Assembly: GCF_001561915.1 (NCBI RefSeq)
Contig: NZ_LSKU01000001.1
Location: 2,349,493-2,413,492 of the forward strand
Length of the DNA: 64,000 bases
Direction: 5' to 3'
Source: Tepidibacillus decaturensis
Lineage (GTDB): Bacteria > Bacillota > Bacilli > Tepidibacillales > Tepidibacillaceae
Under the pieces are notes generated by a model. That model saw only the letters and a program-made list of their open reading frames with translations, was not told the DNA's origin and did not search any database. A program made the translations under genes and the position numbers. This document shows, in pieces, positions 35,544 through 44,800 of this stretch (position 1 is its first letter; each line of letters begins with the position of its first letter).

Positions 35544-37098
35544 TTAATTCTTACGCAGTAATTTCTTAGCACGTGTTTTTAACCAGTCTACTTCCGGAGT
35601 ATCCATTTTAAATGTAAGGAAAATATACAGCAAACCGCCAATGGCTAGACTTACAAAGGTACGAAGCCAAAGTTCTATACCCATCGGCTTTGACCAAATC
35701 AAGAGAAGCCCTTGATAACTCCCCCAAGTGATAGCGGTAAAAATCAAAGCATTGCGCCAAATTTTCCACCAAATTTTCCTCTCTTGTGTGACGTCTAATG
35801 TTCCAATCTTTTTCACTAGCTTACGTCTTAAACGAATGTAAGCAATAATCGAGGAAATGGAAGTTGAACCAGCAACAGCGATCATCCCTAATCTTGGCAC
35901 AAAGATCACCATTAACGCTACATTGATCGCTACTAATATAACACTATTAACCACAGGTGTCCAAGTATCTTGCAATGAATATAAGGCCCTTGTAATCACA
36001 TCACGCATAGCAAAGGGCAGGATCGTAAAGGAATAGGCAGCCAAGGCAATTGCTGTTAATTGAGCAGCATCTGCATCAAATTGTCCCCTTTGAAACAAGA
36101 TCGAGATAATCGGTTCTGCTAAAGCCACAAAAACACCAATCACAGGCAATAGTAGAATGCCTAATAGATGATAGCTCCGTGATAATAATTCCTTTGTCCC
36201 TTCGATATCCTGCTTGGAGATCTTATCTGCAATCATGGGGAATAAAGGTAAAACCATCGAACCAACAAACAAACTAAGTGGCAGCTGTGTTACCCGATTG
36301 GCATAGTTTAATGCGGCTAGACTTCCTTCTGGTAAGGTAGATGCCAACATTCGATCGGCAATCGTATTTAATTGAAAGGCACCAATACCAATAAAGATAG
36401 GAAGAATTAGCTCCCCCACTTGCTTAATATCTTCATTCCACCATATTCTTGGTTGAAAGGAAATCCCCTTCTTGATCGTAACAAAAAGTGCTAGAATTAA
36501 CTGCAACCCAATCCCGACCGCCATCCCGATGATTAAACTTTTGACCCCATAAGACTTGGCAAAAAATACAGTAGCAATTATCACCCCTGTACTATAAAAA
36601 AATCGGCCCAAGACTAGGGATGAGAAAGTGCTGATAGGCATTAAGGATCGATGAAAACAAACTGATTAAGCCAATCGCAATCAGTGCTGGGATAATGATT
36701 TGGATCATTTCAACCGTTAGATTTTTTGCTTCTTCACCAAACCCCATTACATAAACCCCTGCAAACTCTTCAACAAAGAGGAAAAGCAAGGAAGCAAGCC
36801 CGATCATTACAAGACTTGTTAAGGTAAACGTACTACTAACCAGTTTTTTTAAACGTTCGGTTTCTTTTTGGTTCCTTAAGCGAATAATCAAAGGAATTAA
36901 AGCGGCAGATAAAGCTCCACCAGTAATGGTTAATAGCAAATTGGGAATTGTCGATACCGCTACAAAAATATCTGCTTGGTGGCTTGTCCCAAACTCTGCA
37001 GCAATAAATACTTCTCGTAAAAAGCCAATGATTTTACTTAAAAAGGTAACGCCCATTAAAAGAATCGTTGCACCTAGTATCTTCTTAGCTTGTGACAT
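35544..37098 (-). pseudogene. murJ: MurJ/MviN-type lipid flippase, frameshifted at a T7 run
   Basis: Two frames give one MOP-superfamily flippase of about 517 residues, the usual MurJ length. The N-terminal part (start ATG 37098) has TFLSKIIGFLREVFIAAEFG and ADIFVAVSTIPNLLL; it ends at SLGPIFL. The second frame (35544 to about 36598) continues FYSTGVIIATVFFAKSYGV with the remaining TM segments. Removing one T from the run near 36598 restores PSLGPIFYSTG. Start 37098 lies inside the 3' end of the upstream glycosyltransferase gene (14-base overlap) with GAGGAG upstream. In this cluster it may flip wall polymer intermediates rather than lipid II, so the symbol is by family only. Confidence 0.87.
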
Positions 37099-38314
37099 AT
37101 GTTCTGTTCTCCTCAGCTTGTCCCTCTTCAATATATTTAACCGCTTGTTGCCATCTTGCATCCCAGGAATTGGCTTTGCCAATCTCTTGTCTTTTTTCGA
37201 TTCTTTGCTTTTCTTTTTCACTGGATTGAATGGTTCGGCGAATCGCTTCGATCATTTCCTCGTCATTTCCGGCAATCTCTACCACCTCTTGATAAGCAAC
37301 AACTTCTGGTAAAGGTGTAGAAACCACTGGTTTTCCTGCAGATAAGTATTCAAATAGTTTAATTGGATTGACGCTTTCTGTAAGTTTGTTAATCTTAAAC
37401 GGAATCAAACAAGTATCAAAATGAGCAATATATTCAGGCAGCTGCTGATAAGGTTTAGCCCCTAGCATCGTCACATTGGGCAATTGTTTTAATTCATCCA
37501 CATTAGTTGCAACAGGACCAATAAAGACAAAAGAAATGTTTGACATTTGCTTTGCTACGCTTGTTACAAGGGGAATATCGATCCAGTCACTAATTCCTCC
37601 GACAAAGCCAACGATCGGATGAGGAACTTGCTGTAACTCTTCTGGAATTTCGACTATGCCAGCATCTGTGCCTTTTCCTTCTCCTTTTGCTTTTCCTTCT
37701 CTGGCAAAATGCTCATATTCTGCTCCATTTGGAATCAAGTAAAAATGTTTGCTCCAATCTTTGCGATCTTCCATCAATTGTTTTGCAGTGGCAAAACAAA
37801 GATCTGCTTGTCCCATTAATTCCTTTTCCATTTGGTAAACTAGGTCTGCATTGATTAACCCTGTAAAAGCACCATGATCATCGACACAATCATATATGAC
37901 TTTACGGAAATTAAAATAAGGGAGAAGGTCTACTGCATTGGGTAAAAAAGCATACAAATCGATTTGAATAGGTTCTTGATTCCCATCGGAAAATTTTGTT
38001 TTCAATGCCCGTTTGATCGTTTTCGCTATCCACCATTGATTGATTTTGTTAATCACACGAATTTTATTGCCAAAGGGTAAGGTAGGAGGTGGTGCCAACA
38101 AATAGACTCCATCTTCTACATAGCGTAATCCTTTTAACCAATTCCTCCAACGATTTAACATCTGTTTATTTTTCAATGGTGCAATCAATGTTGCAGGTGG
38201 TTCTAGATAAATCACTGTCCACCCAGTCTTTGCACTTCTTCTCATGAAATGGTGGGGACGGTGCTGAATTCCTTCCCATTCCCCTGCTGAGATGGCAAGC
38301 ATGATTTTTTCCAT
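37085..38314 (-). CDS. tuaH: TuaH-like glycosyltransferase
   Basis: A 409-residue GT-B protein similar to the teichuronic acid glycosyltransferase TuaH. The N-terminus GEWEGIQHRPHHFMRR is characteristic; DCVDDHGAFTG and LIPNGAEYEHF lie mid-protein, and the C-terminal domain has IVGFVGGISDWIDIPLV and SVNPIKLFEYLSAGKPVV, where Glu of the FEYL motif contacts the donor. It probably adds a sugar to the wall polymer repeat. The start follows AAAGGGG. The 3' end overlaps murJ by 14 bases, so the two are coupled. The sugar specificity is not readable from sequence. Confidence 0.88.
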   Translation of the reverse strand: MEKIMLAISAGEWEGIQHRPHHFMRRSAKTGWTVIYLEPPATLIAPLKNKQMLNRWRNWLKGLRYVEDGVYLLAPPPTLPFGNKIRVINKINQWWIAKTIKRALKTKFSDGNQEPIQIDLYAFLPNAVDLLPYFNFRKVIYDCVDDHGAFTGLINADLVYQMEKELMGQADLCFATAKQLMEDRKDWSKHFYLIPNGAEYEHFAREGKAKGEGKGTDAGIVEIPEELQQVPHPIVGFVGGISDWIDIPLVTSVAKQMSNISFVFIGPVATNVDELKQLPNVTMLGAKPYQQLPEYIAHFDTCLIPFKINKLTESVNPIKLFEYLSAGKPVVSTPLPEVVAYQEVVEIAGNDEEMIEAIRRTIQSSEKEKQRIEKRQEIGKANSWDARWQQAVKYIEEGQAEENRTYVTS

Positions 38315-38334
38315 CCTCTTACCCCTTTCGTTAA

Positions 38335-38384
38335 GTTTGTATATTCTAACGCGCTCCGTTGTCCATGTATTTCATACAAACCCC
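38335..38384. repeat. Partial copy of the hairpin repeat
   Basis: GTTTGTATATTCTAACGCG continuing through CTCCGTTGTCCATGTATTTC matches the left half of the 104-base element, then jumps to CATACAAACCCC, the right terminal repeat. The core of the element is deleted. It lies between the tuaH-like start and the LCP gene's 3' side. Confidence 0.75.
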
Positions 38385-38473
38385 ATGCATTATTCTTAAA
38401 GATTTTGTGTTTGCAGTTATAGAAAAATCTTTCCCTAAAGGGAAAGAAGAATCTACAACATTATTGAACGAGA

Positions 38474-39484
38474 TTACTCAAATTGTTTTACACTGCTATA
38501 TTTATCTAAATGTTCCAAAACCTTTTGTTTGTCTTCCTCATCATAGTAATAATACCAGAGATTGTCCCGTGAAGATCTCCCTGGCGTTCCACTTAAGGTC
38601 ATTGGATGCCAATCTGCCTTGGAAAAACTATGATAAGTTTTCATAATTGAGAATAAGTCCTGTTTAGATAAATCAGTACTAATATGTTCGCCTAAAATAT
38701 CTAAAAGCTTTGGTGCCTTCAGAATCGTTTTTGCACTGACAGCTTTTTCTGCTAAAGCTCGAATTACATACTGTTGCCTCTTAATCCGACCAAAATCCCC
38801 TTCTGCATCATGACGATAACGAACATAGCCTAATAATTCCTCGCCATTCAAATGGTGAAATCCGGGGGTTAACTCTACTTGAATATCACTGGCAATATAG
38901 TACATACTAGATGGCGTATAAACTTCTAAGCCACCCAAGGCATCGACAATTTCTGTAAATGCAACAAAATCTATCGCAATATAGTTGTCAATCGTGATCC
39001 CAAAGTTTTCTTCAATCGTTGCTTCTAATAACGGTATCCCACCATAAGCCATCGAGTGGTTAATTTTTTGATATCCGTATTTAGGAATACGTACATAAGT
39101 ATCCCTTGGAAAAGAAACAGTTGCTACTTGCTTTGTCTTTGGATCAATCCTCATCACCATGATCGTATCTGACCTAGCCCCTTCAAAAGACTGATCTTCT
39201 CTGGCATCTACCCCTAATACAAGTACATTCAGTGGCCGATCAAAGGAATTGGTAAACAGATCAGAAATCCCAAATTCATTATCCTGTGTTTGATCTGGTT
39301 TTTCCCCTTGTGCATTGCGAAAGATGCTTGAACCAAATTGATTAAATGTATAAAAAAGATATCCCCCTAATAAAAGGGATAAAACCAAAAAAGAAAGAAG
39401 GGAAATCTTTATTCCCTTTTTCCACTTATTTTTATTTTCTTTTCTTTGATTCCATCTGTCTGTTCTCTTTAAGTGATTATTCAT
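38474..39484 (-). CDS. LCP-family (LytR-CpsA-Psr) wall polymer ligase
   Basis: A 336-residue protein with a cytoplasmic basic N-terminus, one TM segment (ISLLSFLVLSLLLGGYLFYTF) and the extracellular LCP domain: VLVLGVDARED, ARSDTIMVMRIDPKTKQVATVSFPRDTYV (read as two motifs with the conserved Arg and Asp), KINHSMAYGG and LNGEELLGYVRYRHDAEGDFGRI. LCP enzymes transfer undecaprenyl-PP-linked polymers to peptidoglycan. It lies 20 bases downstream of tagO, matching the tagO/LCP pairing in Bacillus (yvhJ/tagV), and AAAGGATG precedes its ATG. Confidence 0.93.
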   Translation of the reverse strand: MNNHLKRTDRWNQRKENKNKWKKGIKISLLSFLVLSLLLGGYLFYTFNQFGSSIFRNAQGEKPDQTQDNEFGISDLFTNSFDRPLNVLVLGVDAREDQSFEGARSDTIMVMRIDPKTKQVATVSFPRDTYVRIPKYGYQKINHSMAYGGIPLLEATIEENFGITIDNYIAIDFVAFTEIVDALGGLEVYTPSSMYYIASDIQVELTPGFHHLNGEELLGYVRYRHDAEGDFGRIKRQQYVIRALAEKAVSAKTILKAPKLLDILGEHISTDLSKQDLFSIMKTYHSFSKADWHPMTLSGTPGRSSRDNLWYYYYDEEDKQKVLEHLDKYSSVKQFE

Positions 39485-39503
39485 CTAATTCATCCTTTAC
39501 GCA

Positions 39504-40595
39504 TTAACCTCGGATATGAGGCTTATTGACTGCAATCCCAAATAACCAACTACCCACTCCTACAATAAAACGAGTCACTGGTTTTTTTGTTTCACCAAGG
39601 ATTCCTGTCCATTCCACCCCAATTAAGACGAAAAGAACAAGAATGGTCATCACAATAATCCCGATCCATACCGTGGTTTGCGATAAAAAGATGGCTGCCA
39701 AGCTAAACAAGATATTGATTCCATAAATAATCAGCACTGTTTTACGATGGGAAAAGCCCATATCGATTAAGCAATGATGAAGATGTTTTTTATCTGGTGC
39801 CGTAATTGGTAATTTTAAGCGAAAACGGCGAATGATCGCAAAGATCGTATCAAAGATCGGCACTCCTAAAATGACAATCGGAATCAAGTAAGAAACGACG
39901 GTAATGTTTTTAAAACCTAAAATCGACAAGGTCGAAAGGAAAAATCCCAGATATAATGAACCGGAGTCTCCCATGAAAATTTGCGCCGGATAAAAGTTAA
40001 AGAATAAGAAACCGATGGTAGCACCTAATAAGACTAATGTGATGATTGCAACCATAGTATTTCCCATTATTAAAGACATAATAAATATTGTTGATAAAGC
40101 AATGGAAGAAACACCTGCAGCTAATCCGTCTAATCCATCAATCAGATTTAAGGCATTGGTGATACCCACAATCCAAAGGATAGAGACCAACCAGCTCCAT
40201 TCACCTAAATAGATGATTTTATAAAAGACTGGAACAGTAATAAATTGAATTTTTACCCCACCAGATACAACAATCGCTGCAGCGATGATTTGAAAGACTA
40301 ATTTCGTTTTTGCAGACAAAGGCTTAATATCATCGATGATTCCTGTGATCACGATCACAAGACTACCTAAAAGTATCCATAACAACGGTTCCTCGGTTTC
40401 ATGTGCAAAAAGAATTAAGCCAATTGTCGTTGCTAGAAAGATGGCTACCCCACCCATTCGAGGCATCACCTTTGTATGCACCTTTCTTGCATTTGGATGG
40501 TCAACTGCACCTATTTTTATCGCTATTTTTTTTATAATCGGTGTCAATAGTATGGACAATACTAACGGAACTCCAAAAATGAAGAACCAAGTCAT
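39504..40595 (-). CDS. tagO: Undecaprenyl-phosphate GlcNAc-1-phosphate transferase (TagO/WecA)
   Basis: A 363-residue polytopic membrane enzyme of the MraY/WecA family with about 11 TM segments. Motifs: HPNARKVHTKVMPRMGG (N-terminal), a metal-binding Asp pair in VIVITGIIDDI, NALNLIDGLDGLAAGVS, QIFMGDSGSLYLGFFLS (third catalytic Asp) and PDKKHLHHCLIDMGFSH (HHH-like motif). It starts lipid-linked wall polymer synthesis by moving GlcNAc-1-P to undecaprenyl phosphate. First gene of the minus-strand tagO-LCP unit. The start is ATG 40595, with AAGGGG upstream. Confidence 0.95.
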   Translation of the reverse strand: MTWFFIFGVPLVLSILLTPIIKKIAIKIGAVDHPNARKVHTKVMPRMGGVAIFLATTIGLILFAHETEEPLLWILLGSLVIVITGIIDDIKPLSAKTKLVFQIIAAAIVVSGGVKIQFITVPVFYKIIYLGEWSWLVSILWIVGITNALNLIDGLDGLAAGVSSIALSTIFIMSLIMGNTMVAIITLVLLGATIGFLFFNFYPAQIFMGDSGSLYLGFFLSTLSILGFKNITVVSYLIPIVILGVPIFDTIFAIIRRFRLKLPITAPDKKHLHHCLIDMGFSHRKTVLIIYGINILFSLAAIFLSQTTVWIGIIVMTILVLFVLIGVEWTGILGETKKPVTRFIVGVGSWLFGIAVNKPHIRG

Positions 40596-40733
40596 GATTG
40601 ATCCCCTTCTTTATCTTTCTTTTTTTAAAAAACACTAGATTTAATCCAAACTTGATTGTATTATAAAAATCGTACACAAGACAAGAGCTATTTTTCTTGA
40701 AATTGTAAATACGAGCAGAAAGGAACATACATA

Positions 40734-41558
40734 ATGAAAAAAATTTGGCTTCTTTCTTCGATTGCCGCAGTTATTCTCTCTCTTTATATTGGAATGGCCA
40801 TTCGAACAGAACACCCAATGAATCAGTTATATGATTCAGTCATAGACAAAATCAATCATACTCATGTAGTGAACTTTAAATCTGGTTTTGCAGTGAATCA
40901 ATATAACAATGGCCAAATTACCGAACAATGGCAGATGAAGCGGGAAGGAACCTATGATGCCTGGAGTAAATATCTAAACTTCCGTAATGTCTTACAATTT
41001 ACAAATATAGATCAGCAAGACAAAGAAGAAGTAGAGGAAAAGACCTCTTTATCCCAAGATCCAAAGGGAAATATGATTTTACTCCCGATACAAGAGACCT
41101 TTTTTAAAAACGGGCTTTATCTCACCCAAAATCGAGAAACAGGCCTTTGGACTTCTCAATCAAAAGATTCGTTTCAATTGTTAGAATTATTGCCGTTGAA
41201 TGCGGAATTGTTAAATCGTTATGCCAAACACTATAAATCAGAAAACCGTGGTAAATTCGTCGTCTTCTTTTTCTCAGTCGATCCGAATTATTTATCAAGG
41301 ACATTTCCAACGATTTTAGAATCAGATAACCTTTCCTTCCCAATGCGTTTTAAAGAAGGAACGATCAAAATGTTAGCTTACCCTGATTCCTTATTACCAA
41401 GAAGAGTCTATTCGATCTACAAAATCGAAAACCTTGAAACCGGTGAAGTGTTTGAATATAACATCGACACCTATTTTAGTGAAAATGAAGATTATCAAGA
41501 TCTGGAAGAACCAGCTATTCCTCAGGATGTTTTAGAGCGAGCGAAAGCGATCAAGTAA
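40734..41558 (+). CDS. Membrane-anchored extracellular protein of unknown function
   Basis: A 274-residue protein with an N-terminal membrane anchor (IWLLSSIAAVILSLYIGMAI) and an extracytoplasmic domain of mixed beta structure with no motif I recognise. It starts 138 bases from the divergent tagO start and has AAAGGA upstream; a terminator follows at 41662. Its setting among wall polymer genes suggests an envelope role, but there is nothing specific to support one. Fold-level resemblance to outer-face lipid- or polymer-binding proteins cannot be judged by eye. Confidence 0.8.
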   Translation: MKKIWLLSSIAAVILSLYIGMAIRTEHPMNQLYDSVIDKINHTHVVNFKSGFAVNQYNNGQITEQWQMKREGTYDAWSKYLNFRNVLQFTNIDQQDKEEVEEKTSLSQDPKGNMILLPIQETFFKNGLYLTQNRETGLWTSQSKDSFQLLELLPLNAELLNRYAKHYKSENRGKFVVFFFSVDPNYLSRTFPTILESDNLSFPMRFKEGTIKMLAYPDSLLPRRVYSIYKIENLETGEVFEYNIDTYFSENEDYQDLEEPAIPQDVLERAKAIK

Positions 41559-41564
41559 ATACAG

Positions 41565-41631
41565 ATTTGTATATTCCAACACGCTCCGTTGTCGATACAC
41601 TCCAAAAGTCGCTACTTATGGAATAATTCAT
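41565..41631. repeat. Partial copy of the hairpin repeat
   Basis: ATTTGTATATTCCAACACG and CTCCGTTGTCGATAC match the left part, and CCAAAAGTCGCTACTTATGG plus AATAATTCAT the right part, of the 104-base element, with a shortened core. It begins 7 bases after the stop of the 40734-41558 gene, the same offset as copy 1 after yvyE. Confidence 0.75.
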
Positions 41632-41661
41632 ATCCTAGTATCTAAATAGTCAATGTAGAAG

Positions 41662-41697
41662 AAGAGCTAGATATTGATTCTTGGCTCTTTTTTTCTT
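41662..41697 (+). terminator. Terminator of the 40734-41558 gene
   Basis: AAGAGC / GCTCTT stem with a long loop followed by TTTTTTTCTTT. Somewhat weak stem but a strong T-run. Confidence 0.6.
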
Positions 41698-41739
41698 TGG
41701 TGTCAGTAACCATATTCATTGTTGTCAAAATTGATATCG

Positions 41740-42642
41740 TTAGCCTTGAATCGTCTGTTTAAGTCCTTCGGCTAAGGAAGTGTTGGCTTGCCAATGTAAG
41801 GCTTTAGCTGCTTTTGTCGGATTTAAACAACTGTAGACAATATCTCCTTCTCTTTCAGGACCATGAACAAATTCTACCTGTTTTTCAAAGGCTGCTTCTA
41901 ATTGTTGAATAAGCTCTAATAAAGATGTTTCTTTACCCATGCTAATATTGACGATCGCTTGACTACCTTCTGTCATCGCTGCAAGATTGGCTTTGGCAAC
42001 ATCGCCAACATAGATATAATCCCTTGTGTGCCTTCCATCGCCATTGATCGTAAGCGTTTCTCCCTTTTTCAACTTATCAACAAAGATAGAAACCACTCCA
42101 CCCTCTCCTTCTGGTGTTTGTCGTGGGCCATAGATATTAGCATAACGTAAAATCGTATAATCGATGCCATACATGCGATGGTAAAGCATGATATATTGCT
42201 CTGCAATCCACTTGGATAATCCATAAGGGGAAACGGGTTGAATCGGATGCTCCTCGTTAATGGGTAATGACACGGGATTCCCATAGATGGCCGCTGAGGA
42301 AGAATAGATGATTTTCTTAGAGCCCACCTTCTTCATTAAATCTAAAATGTGAAGCGTTCCTGCCACATTCACCGACTCATCATATAGTGGATCCTTGATC
42401 GATGGGGGAACCACCGATTGTGCCGCCAGATGATAAATGATCTCTGGTTTTTCTTGTTCAAATACCTGATCTAGTTCATGTGAACGAATATCTACTTGAT
42501 AAAAACGAGCCTTGGGGTTAAGGTTTTCCTTTTTCCCAGACGTCAAATTATCTACAATACTCACTTCATGTTGTTGTTCAATCAATAAATCTACAATATG
42601 GGAACCGACAAACCCGGCTCCACCTGTTACTAATACTTTCAT
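41740..42642 (-). CDS. NAD-dependent sugar epimerase (GalE-like extended SDR)
   Basis: A 300-residue extended short-chain dehydrogenase. VTGGAGFVGSHIVDLL is the NAD-binding motif; IIYSSSAAIYG and YGLSKWIAEQY supply the catalytic Ser/Thr and Tyr-x3-Lys; LRYANIYGPRQ and GDGRHTRDYIYVGDVAKA are typical of UDP-glucose/UDP-GlcNAc 4-epimerases. It supplies a UDP-sugar for the wall polymer. It is monocistronic, on the same strand as the polymer genes but separated by the plus-strand 40734-41558 gene. GAGGTGA precedes the ATG. Confidence 0.9.
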   Translation of the reverse strand: MKVLVTGGAGFVGSHIVDLLIEQQHEVSIVDNLTSGKKENLNPKARFYQVDIRSHELDQVFEQEKPEIIYHLAAQSVVPPSIKDPLYDESVNVAGTLHILDLMKKVGSKKIIYSSSAAIYGNPVSLPINEEHPIQPVSPYGLSKWIAEQYIMLYHRMYGIDYTILRYANIYGPRQTPEGEGGVVSIFVDKLKKGETLTINGDGRHTRDYIYVGDVAKANLAAMTEGSQAIVNISMGKETSLLELIQQLEAAFEKQVEFVHGPEREGDIVYSCLNPTKAAKALHWQANTSLAEGLKQTIQG

Positions 42643-42848
42643 GACTTCACCTCAATAAATTAGACGTGTCTTATGCAGATAAAGTTTCAAATTCTTCTCT
42701 ATTTTACATCCGATTTTGTTATACGTCATTAGGTTTTAACAAAAAGAAAAAAGGATACCAAAATGCCAAACTTTTGTTTCTTCCTGCTCCAATTTTTCAT
42801 ATAACTTAGAAGAATAAAGAAGGCTTAAAGAAAAGGGGGCTTGGGCAA

Positions 42849-42920
42849 TGAGCGATGAATACCACCAATCTTTAACCGGATATAGTGATAGCCGCTGGTC
42901 TGGATTCAAATTGAAAGCAT
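42849..42920 (+). other. Short ORF with repeated 5' segment in the 42643-43122 gap
   Basis: ATGAGCGATGAATACCACCA and following bases are repeated at 49347. Here the frame runs 24 codons from a GGGGG-type ribosome site (MSDEYHQSLTGYSDSRW and seven more) to a stop. I do not recognise the product. The rest of the 480-base gap 42643-43122 holds the epimerase promoter side, a terminator hairpin at 42923-42947, and a RelBE-type remnant. Confidence 0.4.
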
Positions 42921-43084
42921 AAAAAGACCTGCTACCTGCAGGTCTTTAAATCTTAGTGATTATTTATATACGTCACCACGGTTGTCAATCGTCAGAATAT
43001 ATACTCCTCCCACGACACAAATTCTAAGTTATTCTTTAGTTGGCGTTTTTCTTCTTCACTTAAATCGATTTCTTCCAGTTCCAT
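42918..43084. repeat. Direct repeat A flanking the ECF/nucleoside locus (left copy)
   Basis: About 167 bases nearly identical and in the same orientation as 48864-49030. Both contain a hairpin (AAAGACCTGC / GCAGGTCTTT here at 42923-42947), the C-terminal codons of a RelE-like toxin and the 3' part of an antitoxin-like gene. The two copies enclose 43085-48863 with the ECF transporter, phosphorylase, regulator and IS element. Confidence 0.85.
42960..43084 (-). pseudogene. Truncated antitoxin/RelE-toxin deletion scar (left copy)
   Basis: From 43084 the minus strand reads MELEEIDLSEEEKRQLKNN and on to EFVSWEEYIF-stop, the C-terminal half of the antitoxin-like protein at 48938-49162. Overlapping it out of frame, 43004-42960 encodes VYILTIDNRGDVYK-stop, which looks like the C-terminal strand and tail of a RelE/ParE-type toxin. 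The toxin body and the antitoxin N-terminus are missing here. Confidence 0.6.
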
Positions 43085-43122
43085 TTATAAGCTCAGCAGG
43101 AAAAGGATCTGAAATCTGATTG

Positions 43123-43961
43123 TCAGGGATTGCTGTCTGACCCTCCAGTCTCTTTTTTCCCTATCCGTTCTTTCAGCACACTAATCACTTCCTCGTCAGT
43201 GATATAGCTTCCTTCTAACCCGAGTTCATGGGCAATTTGAGTAACAGATGGTTGTTCTAAGTGTGCTTTTTGGAGTTTTTCTTTTTGGGCAAAAATATCT
43301 TTACTTGATCCATCCATGAGTACGTTTCCTTGGTTGAAGACAATGATCCGTTCAAAAATTTCCGCGGCAAAATCCATGTCATGAAGAATACATAGGACGA
43401 TCTTTCCTTGCTCATGAAGTTCTCGAATGATTTTTTTAATATTTGTTTTCCTGCATGATCTTGCCCCATAGTGGGTTCATCGAATATGACTACATCCGTG
43501 TCCATTGCGAGTATGGATGCAATGGTAATCATTTTTCTCTCAGATAAGCTTAAATCATAAGGATTCGTTTCTATGTATTGTTCTAGATGAACCTTTTTAA
43601 GGGCTTGAAAAGCATTATTTTTTGCTTGCAGTTCATCCTGTCCAATATTTAAGGGGCCAAACATCACTTCACTAATGACCGTGTTCTTAAAAATTTGATC
43701 ATTTGGATTTTGGAATACTAAACCGATATGTTTTGCAAGACTAGCCACTGTATAGTCCTTCGTATTTCTCCCGTCAAAAATGATTTCACCTTCTGTAGGT
43801 TTTAATAAGCCTTTGAGCAATTTTACAAAAGTAGACTTTCCAGCACCATTTTGTCCAATGATTGCTGTAGGTTCGCTACCTAGATGTAAATTGATTCCTT
43901 TTAAAACCTCATTTTCAGGTGTATAGGAAAAATGAAGATTCTTAATTTCTAGTGATTTCAT
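43123..43961 (-). pseudogene. ECF transporter ATPase (second subunit), frameshifted at an A7 run
   Basis: One ABC ATPase of about 279 residues split in two frames. The first (from ATG 43961) has Walker A (IGQNGAGKSTFVKLLKG), Q-loop (VFQNPNDQ), signature LSLSERKMITIAS (LSGGQ is degenerate) and Walker B DVVIFDEPTMGQD. After KQILKK it runs out of homology. Adding one A to the A7 run near 43434 gives KKIIRELHEQGKIVLCILHD with the switch His, joining the second frame (43123-43377 and upstream) that continues MDFAAEIFERIIVFNQG. It overlaps the first ATPase gene by 4 bases (ATGA). It pairs with that ATPase as the EcfA/A' heterodimer. As in the Panacea gene, the break is at A_AAA_AAA. Confidence 0.87.
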
Positions 43962-44800
43962 AGTTTATCACCAATTTCATGATAGAGTTCTTGAATCGTA
44001 ATGGGATAATGACCTGTTTGTTTATTTTTAATCCCTAGAGCCCTACTAATCCTAGTAACAGCTGGGGCGACGATTCCATGGGCCTCTAAATCATCACGGG
44101 AGAACACCTTAGCTGGAATATCAAAATCGATTAATTTTCCATCATTCATCAATAAAATTCGATCTGCATATTGTGCCATCTTCTCAATCTTATGCTCTGC
44201 CATAATGATGGTAATTCCTTCTTTCGTAAGGTTTTCCACCACTTTAAACACTTCATCAGACCCTTGTGGATCTAATTGTGATGTCGGTTCATCGAGAATG
44301 AGAATGTTTGGTTTCATCGCAATGACACTGGCAATAGCTACTCTTTGCATTTGTCCTCCAGATAGATCAAAAGGATTTTTGTCTTTAATAGCGGAAATAT
44401 CCAGTAATTCAAGACTTTCCTCAATTCTATCTAAGATAACATCTCTTTCTATTCCTATATTTTCCAATCCAAAAGCGATTTCTTCAAAAACGGTATATTT
44501 TGATCCCGTCATTTGAGAAAAAGGATTTTCAAACACAAGTCCTACATGAGCAGCAATTTCTCCTACTTCATGCAGCTTGACTTCTAGTCCATTTACGATA
44601 ACATTTCCCCCGTATGCCCCTTTAAAAAAGTGAGGAACAAGGCCAGAAAGTGCAAAGCAAAGAGATGATTTCCCTGCTGTATTTCTGCCAATTAAACCAA
44701 TAAATTCTCCCTGTTTGACTTGAAAAGTGATATCATCCAATGCAAGGTGATCGGTGTCAGGATATTTATATTTTAATCCTTCTACTTGAATGATGCTCAT
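43958..44800 (-). CDS. ECF transporter ATPase (first subunit)
   Basis: A 280-residue ABC ATPase. GRNTAGKSSLCFALSG is a Walker A variant (Asn-Thr in the loop); VFENPFSQM is the Q-loop region; the signature LSGGQMQRVAIASVI is intact; Walker B is NILILDEPTSQLDP and the switch His is in IIMAEHK. The start is ATG 44800 with GGAGGATC upstream; the longer frame to 44842 lacks a ribosome site. It overlaps the T-component gene by 4 bases. With the second ATPase it energises the adjacent T and S components. Confidence 0.93.
   Translation of the reverse strand: MSIIQVEGLKYKYPDTDHLALDDITFQVKQGEFIGLIGRNTAGKSSLCFALSGLVPHFFKGAYGGNVIVNGLEVKLHEVGEIAAHVGLVFENPFSQMTGSKYTVFEEIAFGLENIGIERDVILDRIEESLELLDISAIKDKNPFDLSGGQMQRVAIASVIAMKPNILILDEPTSQLDPQGSDEVFKVVENLTKEGITIIMAEHKIEKMAQYADRILLMNDGKLIDFDIPAKVFSRDDLEAHGIVAPAVTRISRALGIKNKQTGHYPITIQELYHEIGDKL

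Noticed and set aside
38359-38646. 95-codon plus-strand ORF
   Set aside because: Starts in the hairpin repeat and runs antisense into the LCP gene.
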